Below are positions 1 to 8,819 of a stretch of DNA of 64,000 nt, in pieces. The translations under genes and the position numbers were made by a program. The stretch covers positions 62,001 to 126,000 of the forward strand of contig JACKLX010000010.1 of the NCBI GenBank assembly GCA_024235695.1, given 5' to 3'. This DNA is from Accumulibacter sp. GTDB taxonomy: Bacteria > Pseudomonadota > Gammaproteobacteria > Burkholderiales > Rhodocyclaceae. Position 1 is the stretch's first letter, and each line of letters begins with the position of its first letter. The notes beneath the pieces are model-generated. The model searched no databases. It had not been told where the DNA came from and was given only the letters and a program-made list of their open reading frames with translations.

Positions 1-1
1 G

Positions 2-271
2 TTGCTGACCTCGGCAGAATGGCTCAACAGCCTGAAACCCGACGTTCGCGATCAATTCCTGAAGATCGTCGACGAGGTTTCCAATGAAACCAACCAGAAG
101 GTCAAGGCCGAAGAAGCCCACAACCGCGAGAACATCCTCAAGGCCGGCGGCAAGATCAACACGCTGACCCCGGAGCAGCGCAAGCAGTGGGTGGAGGCCA
201 TGAAGCCGGTCTGGAAGAAGTTCGAACGTGAGATCGGCCCGGACACCATCAAGGCGGCGGCCGGTTCATAA
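2..271 (+). CDS. dctP: TRAP transporter solute-binding protein DctP, C-terminal fragment (cut by window edge)
   Basis: Only the last 89 or so residues are inside the window; the true start lies upstream. The helical C-terminus, with a stretch reading TLTPEQRKQWVEAMKPVWKK and then an acidic end, matches the tail of DctP-family periplasmic binding proteins. It is closely similar in layout to the tail of the complete DctP at 8820-9833. These proteins bind C4-dicarboxylates or other organic acids in the periplasm and deliver them to the DctQM membrane complex. The dctQ and dctM genes follow after an intrinsic terminator, an arrangement that favours high expression of the binding protein over the permease. 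The substrate cannot be read from this fragment. Confidence 0.85.
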   Translation: MLTSAEWLNSLKPDVRDQFLKIVDEVSNETNQKVKAEEAHNRENILKAGGKINTLTPEQRKQWVEAMKPVWKKFEREIGPDTIKAAAGS

Positions 272-283
272 ACGACCAGATCG

Positions 284-312
284 AAAAGGGCCAGGTTTCT
301 TCTGGCCCTTTT
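284..312 (+). terminator. intrinsic terminator between dctP and dctQ (first TRAP system)
   Basis: An 11 bp perfect stem (284-294 with 302-312) has a 7 nt loop. The descending arm ends in TTTT and is followed by CCTT. It sits 12 bp after the dctP stop and before dctQ. It probably acts as a partial terminator that lowers permease expression relative to the binding protein. Confidence 0.75.
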
Positions 313-422
313 CCTTGGACCCGCAAGAGCAATCATCATGAATCGGGTCGACTGATTGCTGCGAGCTCGCTTCTTTCGGCGCGATGGCGTTTTTTTCAAG
401 AACATGACTAAAGGTGTTTGCC

Positions 423-1103
423 ATGGGAGCTTACTGGTTTCACGTTTATCTTTTGATTTTCATAGTGATTCTCTGGGGGCTCGAAAAGAAGTTCCCGAAG
501 GTCGTGGCGAGCGCCGAGGAGTCGCTGCTGGTCCTGGTGATTTCGGCGATCATGGTGGTCTCCTTCGGGCAGGTGATCGCGCGCTACGGTTTCAATACCG
601 GCTGGTCGGCGGCGCTGGAATTCAACACGGTTTGCTTTTCCTGGCTGATCCTTCTCGGCATGGGCTATGGCATCAAGACCAGCCTGCACCTCGGCGTTGA
701 CATCATCGTCAAGGCCGTTCCCCCTCCGATGACGAAAGCTCTGTCGCTGTTTGCGGCGGCGTGTTGCATGCTCTACGGCCTGATCCTGCTCGACTCGGCC
801 TGGGTTGCCTTGCTCGGTGCTCCAACGCGGGGTGGCGCGATCGAGTACTGGCTGAAAATGTACAAGATCGGTATCGGCTCGGAGGAGTTGCACTATCCGG
901 AACTCATTCAGGACATGTTCGGTATCCAGTCCCGCGTTCACCGCTGGCTGGTCCTGCTGGTCCTGCCGGTCGGCCTGGCCTTGCTGGTGTTTCGCTCCCT
1001 GCAGGCCTTTGTGGACATTGCAACGGGTCGTCGCAAACTTCTCATCAGCGGTCATGAAGCAGAAGACCTGGTTGAAGAGAGCAAGCACATCTTGAAAGAC
1101 TAA
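423..1103 (+). CDS. dctQ: TRAP transporter small permease DctQ
   Basis: The 226-residue membrane protein has about four hydrophobic segments (near residues 5-20, 35-60, 75-95 and 175-195), as expected for the DctQ subunit, which pairs with DctM in the inner membrane and contacts the binding protein. A stretch with GIKTSLHLGVDIIVK after the second segment is typical of the family. An in-frame GTG lies 9 bp upstream at 414, but the ATG at 423 has an AAAGGTG ribosome site about 6 nt before it, so 423 was chosen. It is followed 19 bp later by dctM. The loop before the last segment is longer than in many DctQ proteins and shares its general plan with the second DctQ at 9913. Confidence 0.85.
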   Translation: MGAYWFHVYLLIFIVILWGLEKKFPKVVASAEESLLVLVISAIMVVSFGQVIARYGFNTGWSAALEFNTVCFSWLILLGMGYGIKTSLHLGVDIIVKAVPPPMTKALSLFAAACCMLYGLILLDSAWVALLGAPTRGGAIEYWLKMYKIGIGSEELHYPELIQDMFGIQSRVHRWLVLLVLPVGLALLVFRSLQAFVDIATGRRKLLISGHEAEDLVEESKHILKD

Positions 1104-1122
1104 TCGACATAAGGAACCTGGG

Positions 1123-2733
1123 ATGGATTCTCTTTTTCTTTTCGCCATGGTGCTGGCGCTGCTGTTCATCGGCGTTCCAGTCGGCATTTCTTTGGGTTTG
1201 TCGTCGATTCTTTTTGTCACCTTCTTTTCCCATGATTCGCTGTCTTCGGTGGCCATTCAGCTGTTCGGAGCGGGACAGAACTACACCCTGCTGGCGATCC
1301 CGTTCTTCATTCTCGCCTCGGCGTTCATGTCTACCGGCGGTGTCGCAAAGCGGCTGATCAATTTCGCGATCGCCACCGTCGGGCACTTCAAGGGTGGTCT
1401 GGCGATGGCGTCGGTGCTGGCCTGCATGATGTTTGCCGCGCTCTCCGGTTCTTCGCCGGCGACCGTGGTGGCGATCGGCACCATCGCCATCGCCGGCATG
1501 CGGCAGGTGGGTTATTCGAAGGAGTTCGCCGCCGGCATCATCTGCAATGCCGGCACACTGGGGATCCTGATTCCACCGTCGATCGTCATGGTGGTATACG
1601 CGGCGGCGACCGACGTTTCCGTCGGACGGATGTTTCTGGCCGGTGTCATTCCGGGACTGGTCGCCGGTTTCATGCTGATGCTGGCGATCTACGTGGTTGC
1701 CCGGATCAAGGGCCTGCCGCAAGAGGAATGGCGTGGTTTCGGCGCGATCCTGGACGGCGCCAAGGAGGCCGGCTGGGGGCTGTTTCTGGTGGTGATCATC
1801 ATGGGCGGGATCTACGGCGGCGTGTTTACGCCGACGGAGGCTGCCGTCGTCGCCGCCGTGTACTCCATCCTGGTCGCCCTGTTTGTCTACCGAGACATGG
1901 GTCCGCTGAAGGAGACGCCCTGGGTGCTGCCGTCGGATGGCCATGCCGCACGCATCGGTTTCAACGCCGGGGTCTACGCCGTGTCGTTCTTCATGGTCTG
2001 GATGATCCTGTCGTTCTTCGCCACTGACGGCATGGAAGCGACCGGGGTGATCCGGGCGTGGTGGGGGCTGGGGATGTCGCTGACCATTTTCGTCGTCTAT
2101 CTGGTCAAGGTCGGCGGTACGCACGGATCCGTGGCGAAGTGCTTGATGGCTGGCCTGGGCATCTGGCGTCGAAACCTCGTCTTGCTGGCCAAGAGCTTCT
2201 TCCCGGCGCTGTTTGGCAGCGAATCGCGGGCGACCATCCTACACGCGACCCGCACGACGGTCATGCTGATGTTCATCATCGCCAACGCCCTGTTGTTTGC
2301 CCACACGCTGTCGGCGGAACGCATTCCGCAGGACATTACCGAATGGATGCTGCAGGCAGGTTTCACCTGGTTTACCTTCCTGATCGCGGTGAACGTCCTG
2401 CTGCTGATCGGCGGCCAGTTCATGGAGCCCTCGGGTCTGCTGGTGATCGTCGCGCCGGTGGTCTTTCCGATCGCCATGGAACTGGGCGTCGATCCGATCC
2501 ATCTGGGCATCATCATGGTGGTGAACATGGAGATCGGCATGATCACGCCGCCGATCGGCCTGAACCTCTTCGTCACCTCGGGCATCACCAACATGAGTCT
2601 GGCAACGGTGGTGAAGGCAGCGCTGCCTTTCGTCGGAGTGCTGATGCTGTTCCTGATCCTGGTGACCTATGTGCCGTGGATCTCGACCGCATTGCCCTAC
2701 GCCCTGATGGGACCGGAACTGGTCATCAAGTAG
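1123..2733 (+). CDS. dctM: TRAP transporter large permease DctM, long form
   Basis: The 536-residue polytopic protein of the DctM family is the ion-coupled channel of a TRAP uptake system. Family signatures are visible: ALSGSSPATVVAIG near residue 105, GTLGILIPPSIVMVVYA near 145, FTPTEAAVVAAVYS near 235 and the C-terminal block NMEIGMITPPIGLNLFVTSG. It is about 109 residues longer than the DctM at 10614. The extra part sits at roughly residues 265-375 and contains two additional hydrophobic segments. A ribosome site AAGGAA precedes the ATG. A strong terminator follows. Identity is certain; the substrate is not. Confidence 0.93.
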   Translation: MDSLFLFAMVLALLFIGVPVGISLGLSSILFVTFFSHDSLSSVAIQLFGAGQNYTLLAIPFFILASAFMSTGGVAKRLINFAIATVGHFKGGLAMASVLACMMFAALSGSSPATVVAIGTIAIAGMRQVGYSKEFAAGIICNAGTLGILIPPSIVMVVYAAATDVSVGRMFLAGVIPGLVAGFMLMLAIYVVARIKGLPQEEWRGFGAILDGAKEAGWGLFLVVIIMGGIYGGVFTPTEAAVVAAVYSILVALFVYRDMGPLKETPWVLPSDGHAARIGFNAGVYAVSFFMVWMILSFFATDGMEATGVIRAWWGLGMSLTIFVVYLVKVGGTHGSVAKCLMAGLGIWRRNLVLLAKSFFPALFGSESRATILHATRTTVMLMFIIANALLFAHTLSAERIPQDITEWMLQAGFTWFTFLIAVNVLLLIGGQFMEPSGLLVIVAPVVFPIAMELGVDPIHLGIIMVVNMEIGMITPPIGLNLFVTSGITNMSLATVVKAALPFVGVLMLFLILVTYVPWISTALPYALMGPELVIK

Positions 2734-2772
2734 GCAGTACGGCCGCTTCGCTTCGTCCGCCTTGAGCATTGC

Positions 2773-2815
2773 TCCGCCGCTGGCCTTCTCCACGAGGCCG
2801 GCGGCGGATTTTTTT
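2773..2815 (+). terminator. intrinsic terminator after dctM (first TRAP system)
   Basis: A 13 bp stem (2773-2785 with 2796-2808, one G-T pair) with a 10 nt loop is followed by seven T. It ends the first TRAP operon 40 bp after the dctM stop. Confidence 0.85.
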
Positions 2816-2876
2816 GCCTGGCAAGAGAGGCCTCGTTGGAAAACATGCCGCCAACGATGGCCGCTACAATCGCCGC

Positions 2877-3494
2877 ATGACTCCCTCCTATTGGCAACAG
2901 GCTGGCGCCGAACTGGCGCTTGCCGATCCGGTTCTGGCGGCGCTTGTCGAGCGCTTCGCCGGCACGGCGCTGGTGTCGCGCGGCGAGCCCTTCGTGACGC
3001 TGGCACGCTCGATCGTTGGTCAGCAGATTTCCGTCAAGGCCGCCGACACGGTCTGGGCGCGACTTGCGCAGGCTTTGCCCGTGCTGACCGCAAGCGAAGT
3101 GCTGGCGCGCGAGCCTGCCAGCCTGCGCGCCTGCGGCCTGTCGGTGCGCAAGGTCGAATACCTGCAGGATCTGGCGCGCCACTTCGAGAATGGCCAGGTT
3201 CACGTTGCTCACTGGGCGTCGATGAGCGACGCGGAGATCATCGACGAATTGACCGCCGTGCGCGGCATCGGCGTGTGGACGGCGCAGATGTTTCTGATCT
3301 TCAACCAGTTGCGCCCCGACGTCTTTCCGCTCGATGACATCGGCTTGCAGAAGGCAGTGGCACGGCACTACTGCGACGGCCAGCGGCCTGCCCGCGGTTG
3401 GCTTGCGGCGCACGGCGAACGCTGGCGACCATGGCGTTCGGTGGCGACCTGGTATCTCTGGCGCAGCCTCGACCCGCTTCCCGTAGAATACTGA
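2877..3494 (+). CDS. DNA-3-methyladenine glycosylase II (AlkA/HhH-GPD family)
   Basis: The 205-residue protein has the helix-hairpin-helix plus Gly/Pro/Asp fold. The hairpin is LTAVRGIGVWTAQMFLIF at about residues 122-139, followed by the aspartate-containing segment DVFPLDDIGLQKAV, whose second Asp is the expected catalytic residue. The N-terminal part VGQQISVKAA is also typical of the family. It removes alkylated purines from DNA in base excision repair. The ATG at 2877 begins the recognisable protein; the in-frame extension upstream runs through the terminator and is not coding. It is shorter than E. coli AlkA (282 residues), lacking the extra N-terminal domain, as is common in this subfamily. 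It is followed by accA. Confidence 0.9.
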   Translation: MTPSYWQQAGAELALADPVLAALVERFAGTALVSRGEPFVTLARSIVGQQISVKAADTVWARLAQALPVLTASEVLAREPASLRACGLSVRKVEYLQDLARHFENGQVHVAHWASMSDAEIIDELTAVRGIGVWTAQMFLIFNQLRPDVFPLDDIGLQKAVARHYCDGQRPARGWLAAHGERWRPWRSVATWYLWRSLDPLPVEY

Positions 3495-3586
3495 GCGGCC
3501 CTTGTCGGCAAGGCCGACGATTGACCGTTCGGGTTAGAATGACGGGCTCCTGAAATTAAACAAGCGTTCAAATACGGTTGGCTCTG

Positions 3587-4555
3587 ATGAAAACCAGTTT
3601 CCTCGATTTCGAACAACCGATCGCTGATCTCGAAGGCAAGATCGAAGCCTTGCGCTTTGCGCAAGGCGATTCGGCCGTCGATATTTCCGAAGAGATCGGC
3701 CGCCTGGAACAGAAGGGCCAGAGCCTGACCCGGGAAACCTACGCCCGGCTGACCGCCTGGCAGGTTTCGCAGGTGGCGCGGCATCCGCAACGGCCCAATA
3801 CGCTGGACTACCTTTCGCTGATCTTCGCCGACTTCGAGGAGTTGCACGGCGATCGCAGCTTTGCCGACGATCATGCAATCGTTGGCGGCCTGGCTCGTTT
3901 CAATGGCCAGTCGGTGATGGTGATCGGCCACCAGAAGGGTCGCGACACCAAGGACAAGATCTTCCGCAACTTCGGCATGCCACGACCGGAGGGTTATCGC
4001 AAGGCGCTGCGCCTGATGCGCCTGGCCGAGAAGTTCGGCATCCCGGTGTTGACCTTCATCGACACGCCAGGGGCGTATCCCGGTATCGACGCCGAAGAGC
4101 GTGGCCAGTCGGAAGCGATCGGCCGCAATCTCTACGTCATGGCGGAACTGAAGGTGCCGATCGTCGTGACGGTGATCGGCGAGGGCGGATCCGGCGGCGC
4201 TCTGGCGATCGGTGTTGGCGACGTGGTGCAGATGCTGCAGTACGCGACCTATTCGGTGATTTCCCCCGAGGGTTGTGCGACCATCCTCTGGAAGAGCGCC
4301 GAAAAAGCCAGCGAAGCGGCCGAGATCATGGGCATCACGGCGCCGCGTCTGAAGTCGCTCGGTCTGATCGACGCCATCGTCAGCGAGCCGACCGGCGGCG
4401 CCCATCGCGATCATCCGGCAATGGCCGCCAACCTCAAACAGGCGCTGCAGGAAAGCCTGCAGAAGCTCGCCGCGGTGCCGACTCGCGACCTGCTCAAGGG
4501 ACGCCTCGAACGACTGATGGCCTATGGCCGCGTCAAAGAGCAGGCGCGGCGCTGA
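3587..4555 (+). CDS. accA: acetyl-CoA carboxylase carboxyltransferase subunit alpha
   Basis: The 322-residue protein closely follows AccA (319 residues in E. coli). It begins [20 protein letters not shown] and carries the carboxyltransferase blocks [34 protein letters not shown] and [15 protein letters not shown] followed by the EGCATILWK segment. With AccD it transfers the carboxyl group from biotin to acetyl-CoA, the committed step of fatty acid synthesis. A TTG lies 9 bp upstream in frame, but the family start is the ATG at 3587. The last 32 bp overlap the start of tilS in another frame; accA-tilS pairing is common in betaproteobacteria. Confidence 0.97.
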   Translation: MKTSFLDFEQPIADLEGKIEALRFAQGDSAVDISEEIGRLEQKGQSLTRETYARLTAWQVSQVARHPQRPNTLDYLSLIFADFEELHGDRSFADDHAIVGGLARFNGQSVMVIGHQKGRDTKDKIFRNFGMPRPEGYRKALRLMRLAEKFGIPVLTFIDTPGAYPGIDAEERGQSEAIGRNLYVMAELKVPIVVTVIGEGGSGGALAIGVGDVVQMLQYATYSVISPEGCATILWKSAEKASEAAEIMGITAPRLKSLGLIDAIVSEPTGGAHRDHPAMAANLKQALQESLQKLAAVPTRDLLKGRLERLMAYGRVKEQARR

Positions 4556-5978
4556 GTCTACCCGGGCGGGCTCGGCACAACTGATTCCGCAGACGCTGTC
4601 GGCTTTTCTCCAGACCCGCTTGCGACCGGGTCAGCGCTTGTGCGTCGGCCTTTCCGGCGGGATCGATTCGGTCGTTCTGCTGCATGCCCTCGATGGCCTG
4701 CGCGCAGCGGCTGTAGCGTTCGATCTGTCGGCGGTGCACGTGCACCATGGCCTCAGCGCCAATGCCGATCGCTGGGCCGCGTTCTGCGAGGAGTTCTGCC
4801 GACGCCGCGAGGTGCCGCTGGTGGTACGGCGGGTGGCGGTGCCGCTTGCTAGCCGGGAAGGACTGGAAGCTGCCGCGCGGCGCGCGCGCCACGCGGTGTT
4901 TGCCGGCTGCGCTGCCGACTGGCTGGCGCTGGCGCATCATCGCGACGATCAGGCCGAAACGGTGCTCTTCAGGCTGTTGCGCGGTGCTGGCGTTGCCGGC
5001 GCTGCCGGCATGTCAGCCGAACGTGCGCAGCCGGGTGGCCCGCGCCTGATTCGCCCGCTGCTCGAAATCGCTCGTCCGGTGATCGCCCGTTACGCCGAAG
5101 AGCATGCGCTGGCATGGATCGAGGACGAGAGCAACGCCGATCAGCGGCACCGCCGGAACTACCTGCGGCGGCAGGTGATGCCCGATATCGAGGAGCGCTT
5201 TCCGGGAGCGGCGTCGGCACTGGTGCGCGCCGCGCGCCATTTTGCCGAGGCGGGCGAGTTGCTCGACGAACTGGCGCGGGCGGATCGGGCGGCCCTGGCG
5301 AGCGCGCACGGGCGCATCGATCTGGCCCGTTTCAATGCCCTGAGTTCGCCGCGGGCTCGCAACCTCATGCGTTTCGAGTTGCGCGCGGCGGGCTTTCGTG
5401 CCCCCGAAACGCGCTGGCTTGACGAGGCGCTACGGCAACTGGCGTCGGTCGGCGCCGCTTCGCAAACCTGTGTGGCGACGCCGGATGGTGAGGTGCACGC
5501 CTATCGGAACGAGCTGTATGTCGTGCGGCAGCGCCAGGCCTTGCCACCGGTCGCGCTGCCCTGGCGTGGCGAGGCGGTCTTGTCCTGGGGGGGCGATCGG
5601 CTGTCCTTCGTGCGCACCGTCGGTGCCGGCCTCAGTGCCGGCCAGCTGGCCGGTGCCGCCGTCTGCCTGCGGACCAGGCGGGGCGGCGAGCGTTTGCAGC
5701 CCGATCCGCGCCGCCCGGGACGGAGCTTGCGCAACCTGTTGCAGGAGGCGGCGGTGCCGCCCTGGGAGCGAGCGCGCCTGCCCCTGCTGTGGTGCGATGA
5801 GCGACTGGCCTGGGTTGGCGGTCTCGGTGGCGACGCGGCTTTTGCCTGTGCGCCAGGCGAAGAGGGGCTCGAGGTGGTCTGGGAGGTCGGCGGTGGCGCC
5901 GGTGGCGCCGGTGGCGCCGGTGGCGCCGGTGGCGCCGGTGGCCTGTCGCCCGCTGCACGCGCGAGGTCGTCGGATTGA
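4524..5978 (+). CDS. tilS: tRNA(Ile)-lysidine synthase TilS
   Basis: The PP-loop ATPase motif SGGIDS lies at residues 44-49, followed by [11 protein letters not shown] and the block [21 protein letters not shown]. The C-terminal half carries the TilS substrate-binding domain, with [26 protein letters not shown] near residue 390. The enzyme adds lysine to C34 of tRNA-Ile(CAU), changing both codon reading and charging. It is essential in most bacteria. The ATG at 4524 overlaps accA; a start a little further downstream is possible because the first 20 residues are not conserved. The C-terminus is unusual: a run of Gly-Gly-Ala units encoded by a 9 bp tandem repeat, followed by a basic tail. Confidence 0.93.
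   Translation: MAASKSRRGAESTRAGSAQLIPQTLSAFLQTRLRPGQRLCVGLSGGIDSVVLLHALDGLRAAAVAFDLSAVHVHHGLSANADRWAAFCEEFCRRREVPLVVRRVAVPLASREGLEAAARRARHAVFAGCAADWLALAHHRDDQAETVLFRLLRGAGVAGAAGMSAERAQPGGPRLIRPLLEIARPVIARYAEEHALAWIEDESNADQRHRRNYLRRQVMPDIEERFPGAASALVRAARHFAEAGELLDELARADRAALASAHGRIDLARFNALSSPRARNLMRFELRAAGFRAPETRWLDEALRQLASVGAASQTCVATPDGEVHAYRNELYVVRQRQALPPVALPWRGEAVLSWGGDRLSFVRTVGAGLSAGQLAGAAVCLRTRRGGERLQPDPRRPGRSLRNLLQEAAVPPWERARLPLLWCDERLAWVGGLGGDAAFACAPGEEGLEVVWEVGGGAGGAGGAGGAGGAGGLSPAARARSSD
5892..5936 (+). repeat. 9 bp tandem repeat (5 copies) in the 3' end of tilS
   Basis: Five identical, uninterrupted copies of GGTGGCGCC are followed by a partial sixth. Each unit adds Gly-Gly-Ala, so copy-number change would alter protein length without shifting the frame. 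Confidence 0.95.
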
Positions 5979-6021
5979 GGTGGCGGTGAGCGTGCCGCCC
6001 CGTCCCGGCTGGCGACGGTGG

Positions 6022-6621
6022 TCAGCGTTTGCCGGCCAGCAGCTGCGCCAGTTCGACCGCCGTCCTTACGCCCATCTTTTCGAACAGATTGGCCCGGTGT
6101 ACTTCGACCGTGCGCATGCTGATCTGCAGTTCCTCGGCGATCACCTTGTTCAGCGTGCCAGCCAGAACGAGCTCCATGACCTCGCGCTCGCGGCTGGTCA
6201 GGCGGCTGGTCAGGGCGTTGACCGTATCGGCGCCGGATGCGGCGAGGCGCTGGTTTTCGTCCAGCTGCAGCGCTTCGATGACCCGGTTGACCAGTTCGTT
6301 GTCGTTGCAGGGTTTTTCGACAAAATCGAAGGCGCCTTGCTTGAGCGCCGAAACGGCCATCGGCACGTCGCCGTGACCGGTGAGGAAGATCACCGGCAAG
6401 GTGCTGCCGCGCTGGCACAGGAGCTTGAAAAGCTCCGGTCCGCTCATCCCGTCCATGCGGATGTCAAGGACGATGCAGCCGGTGAGCGAGGGGTTCCAGG
6501 CGGCCAGAAAATCCTCGGCCGAGGGGAAGCTGAGGCAGGCGACGCCACGCGACTCGAGCAGCCAGCCGAGTGAGTCGCGGATCGCTTCGTCGTCGTCGAC
6601 GAGATAGGCGTGCGGGCTCAT
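6022..6621 (-). CDS. dctR: response regulator, FixJ/DctR type (receiver + LuxR helix-turn-helix)
   Basis: The 199-residue protein has an N-terminal receiver domain with the acidic cluster at residues 9-11, the phosphoacceptor Asp53 in the segment IVLDIRM, a Thr in LTGHGD and Lys in EKPC. A LuxR/FixJ helix-turn-helix occupies about residues 135-199 (SREREVMELVLAGTLNK, then MRTVEVHRANLFEKMG). It is the output partner of the kinase just upstream, whose stop overlaps this ATG by 4 bp. The pair resembles DctS/DctR, which controls the dctPQM TRAP genes in Rhodobacter capsulatus; the divergent dctP at 8820 is the obvious target. The assignment to DctR rests on architecture and context. It ends 43 bp from the convergent tilS. 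Confidence 0.85.
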   Translation of the reverse strand: MSPHAYLVDDDEAIRDSLGWLLESRGVACLSFPSAEDFLAAWNPSLTGCIVLDIRMDGMSGPELFKLLCQRGSTLPVIFLTGHGDVPMAVSALKQGAFDFVEKPCNDNELVNRVIEALQLDENQRLAASGADTVNALTSRLTSREREVMELVLAGTLNKVIAEELQISMRTVEVHRANLFEKMGVRTAVELAQLLAGKR

Positions 6622-8612
6622 TGCAGGACGACCGGCAAGGTGATGAAAAAGATCGAACCGCCCTCGGGATTGGCCTCGGCCCACAGCCGACCGTGGTGGA
6701 ATTCGATGATCGAACGGCAGATGTTCAAGCCCATGCCCATGCCCTCGGCCTTGGTCGAGAACAGCGGTGTGAACAATTTGTCCTCGACCTCGGGCGGAAT
6801 GCCCGGGCCGCGATCGATCACCCGGATCTCCATCTGTTGACTGTCGAGCTGGCTGAGCTTGATGGTCAGGCGGCGCTGCTCGGACGGCGTGTGCCGCATC
6901 GCTTCGATGCCGTTGCGCATCAGGTTGAGCAGCACCTGCTCGAGCATCACCGGGTCGGCCATCAGTTCGGGACGCATACCCTGGATCTCGCGAACGATAC
7001 GGACGCCGCGTGCCTTGGCGGCGCCGTCGATGAAGCCGACACTGTCGTCGATCACTTCGGCGAGGTCGCAGGGCACCCGCTTGGGCTCGCTCTTGCGGAC
7101 GAAGTCGTGTACCCGGCGGATGATGTGCCCGGCGCGTTGGGCCTGGATGGCCAGCTTGCCGAGCGCGTCTTTCAGTTGCGCGGTGGTGAAATTGCCCGAC
7201 TCGAGCTTGTTCAGGCAGCCGGCGTTGTAACTGGTGATCGCCGCCAGCGGCTGGTTCAGCTCGTGCGCCAGCGTTGACGCCATCTCGCCCATGGTCACCA
7301 GGCGCGCGGTGACCTGCAGTTTCTCCTGTTGCTGCTGCGCGAGTTCCTCGGCGTGCTTGCGTGCGGTGACGTCGATGATCGACGCCATCCAGCCGGTCTG
7401 CTCGCCATCGGCGTCGATCAGTGGCGCCTCGTAGACCAGGGCGTCGAAGCGGCTGCCATCCTTGCGCATCAGGCGGATCTCGAAGCCTTCCGGCGGCGCC
7501 TTGCCCTCCAGCACCTCGTTGTGCAGCTGCAAGGTTCGCTCCATTTCTTCTGGCGCCCAGTAAGGCATTGGCGGTGCGATGCCGATCAGCTCTTCGGCGC
7601 TGAAGCCGACCATCTTGAGGAAAGCGGGATTGACGTAGCTGACCCGACCGTCGAGGTCGCGTGCCCGCATGCCGACCATCAGCGAGTCCTCCATCGCCTT
7701 GCGGAAAGCGTACTCCGAGCGTAACGCCTGTTCGGCCTGGAGGCGCCTCTGGATCAGTCCTCGTACGGCCCACAGACTCCAGAACACCGCCGCCGCGAGA
7801 ACGATGATCAGCGCGGCAATCAGGGTCTGCGCCAGATTGTCTGCCCCGCGGTAGGCGGTGACCTGCAGCACCATGCCATAACCGGGCGGGTCGAGGATGA
7901 CCGGATAGCTAAGCGTCGTCGATGCGGCGTCGACCTTCGACTTGCTGGCCAGCAGGCTACCGTTGCCGTCGAGAATGTGTACCTGATATTTCTCGGCAAA
8001 CCACCAGGGCACGTATTGCTTGAGCAGGCTGCTAAGCGAATAGACACCGAAGAGCGTGCCGCGATAATGGCCGTCGTCGAAGATCGGCACAAAGATGTCG
8101 AACTGCATCCCCGCCGTCGTCGGATAGGCGTCGCTATAGACCGGCTTGCCCAGACGGGCCATTTCGATCGACCGGCGGAGAGGATTGTCACCGGAAGCAT
8201 CTCGTCCACGTCGTGGCAGGCTGCGTGTCGGGATGCCGTGCACCGGATCAGCCACTTCGTCCAGCCACAGGATCTGCTGCAGTTCAGGGCTGTTCACCAG
8301 GATGTAGCGAGTGCGCAGGGCGAACAGGGCTGGCGGATCCTTTGCCCGCGTAAGGTCGAGGGCGAGTTGTCGCAGTTGCTCCGAGTTGCCCTCGAGATGA
8401 AAGCGGAGACTTTGTTCGAGCCACAGCACGTCGGCAATCAGCGTCGAGCGCTGTTCATCGATCTCGTTCTGGCGCAACAGCCAGAGCAGTGCGATCAGCA
8501 GGATCAGCAGCAGGCCGACCGCCCCTTTTAGGATCGAGAGATACCAGTGCGACCACTTCACGAAAGCGGGTCGGCGGCGGCCATTCTGGGCAGGGATGGT
8601 GGCATCTTGCAT
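6618..8612 (-). CDS. dctS: sensor histidine kinase, DctS type (double-Cache-like sensor, PAS, HisKA, HATPase)
   Basis: The 664-residue membrane kinase has transmembrane segments near residues 31-46 and 263-283 that frame a periplasmic sensor domain of about 215 residues. A PAS domain follows (about 303-420, with YVNPAFLKMVGFSAEELIG). The HisKA helix has the phosphorylated His450 in LAHELNQPLAAI, and the ATP-binding domain has N-box LNLMRNGIEA and G-boxes IDRGPGIP and GMGMGLNIC. The HELNQPLAAI form is typical of the DctB/DctS/FixL group. It probably senses an external organic acid and phosphorylates the regulator encoded next to it. It is divergent from dctP with a 207 bp control region between. 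Confidence 0.88.
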   Translation of the reverse strand: MQDATIPAQNGRRRPAFVKWSHWYLSILKGAVGLLLILLIALLWLLRQNEIDEQRSTLIADVLWLEQSLRFHLEGNSEQLRQLALDLTRAKDPPALFALRTRYILVNSPELQQILWLDEVADPVHGIPTRSLPRRGRDASGDNPLRRSIEMARLGKPVYSDAYPTTAGMQFDIFVPIFDDGHYRGTLFGVYSLSSLLKQYVPWWFAEKYQVHILDGNGSLLASKSKVDAASTTLSYPVILDPPGYGMVLQVTAYRGADNLAQTLIAALIIVLAAAVFWSLWAVRGLIQRRLQAEQALRSEYAFRKAMEDSLMVGMRARDLDGRVSYVNPAFLKMVGFSAEELIGIAPPMPYWAPEEMERTLQLHNEVLEGKAPPEGFEIRLMRKDGSRFDALVYEAPLIDADGEQTGWMASIIDVTARKHAEELAQQQQEKLQVTARLVTMGEMASTLAHELNQPLAAITSYNAGCLNKLESGNFTTAQLKDALGKLAIQAQRAGHIIRRVHDFVRKSEPKRVPCDLAEVIDDSVGFIDGAAKARGVRIVREIQGMRPELMADPVMLEQVLLNLMRNGIEAMRHTPSEQRRLTIKLSQLDSQQMEIRVIDRGPGIPPEVEDKLFTPLFSTKAEGMGMGLNICRSIIEFHHGRLWAEANPEGGSIFFITLPVVLQ

Positions 8613-8819
8613 GGCGCTTCATCTTACCTGAGTCCTGCCCACTGGACGTCGCAAAGGGCTACGCGGAGCGAAATTCGACGGTCGCCAGGCGTGTCGGCTT
8701 CCGTCATGCCGGATTGCGTGTTTTCCACAATAGCGCCCGGCGCGGGCTGCAGTATCATCCCCTTCCGCAACTGGCTAATAGTTGTATTGAAAAACAAGTT
8801 CCTATTTGGAGGAGATGCC

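Noticed and set aside
3521-3540. TTGACC and TAGAAT before accA as a sigma-70 promoter
   Set aside because: The spacer is only 8 bp, far from 16-18 bp.
5979-6021. GGCGG/CCGCC hairpin between tilS and dctR as a bidirectional terminator
   Set aside because: The stem is only 5 bp and there is no T-run on either strand.
8772-8786. TGGC-TTGT pair before dctP resembling a sigma-54 promoter
   Set aside because: The distance between the GG and the second element is one base too short and the GC is GT; sigma-54 spacing is strict.
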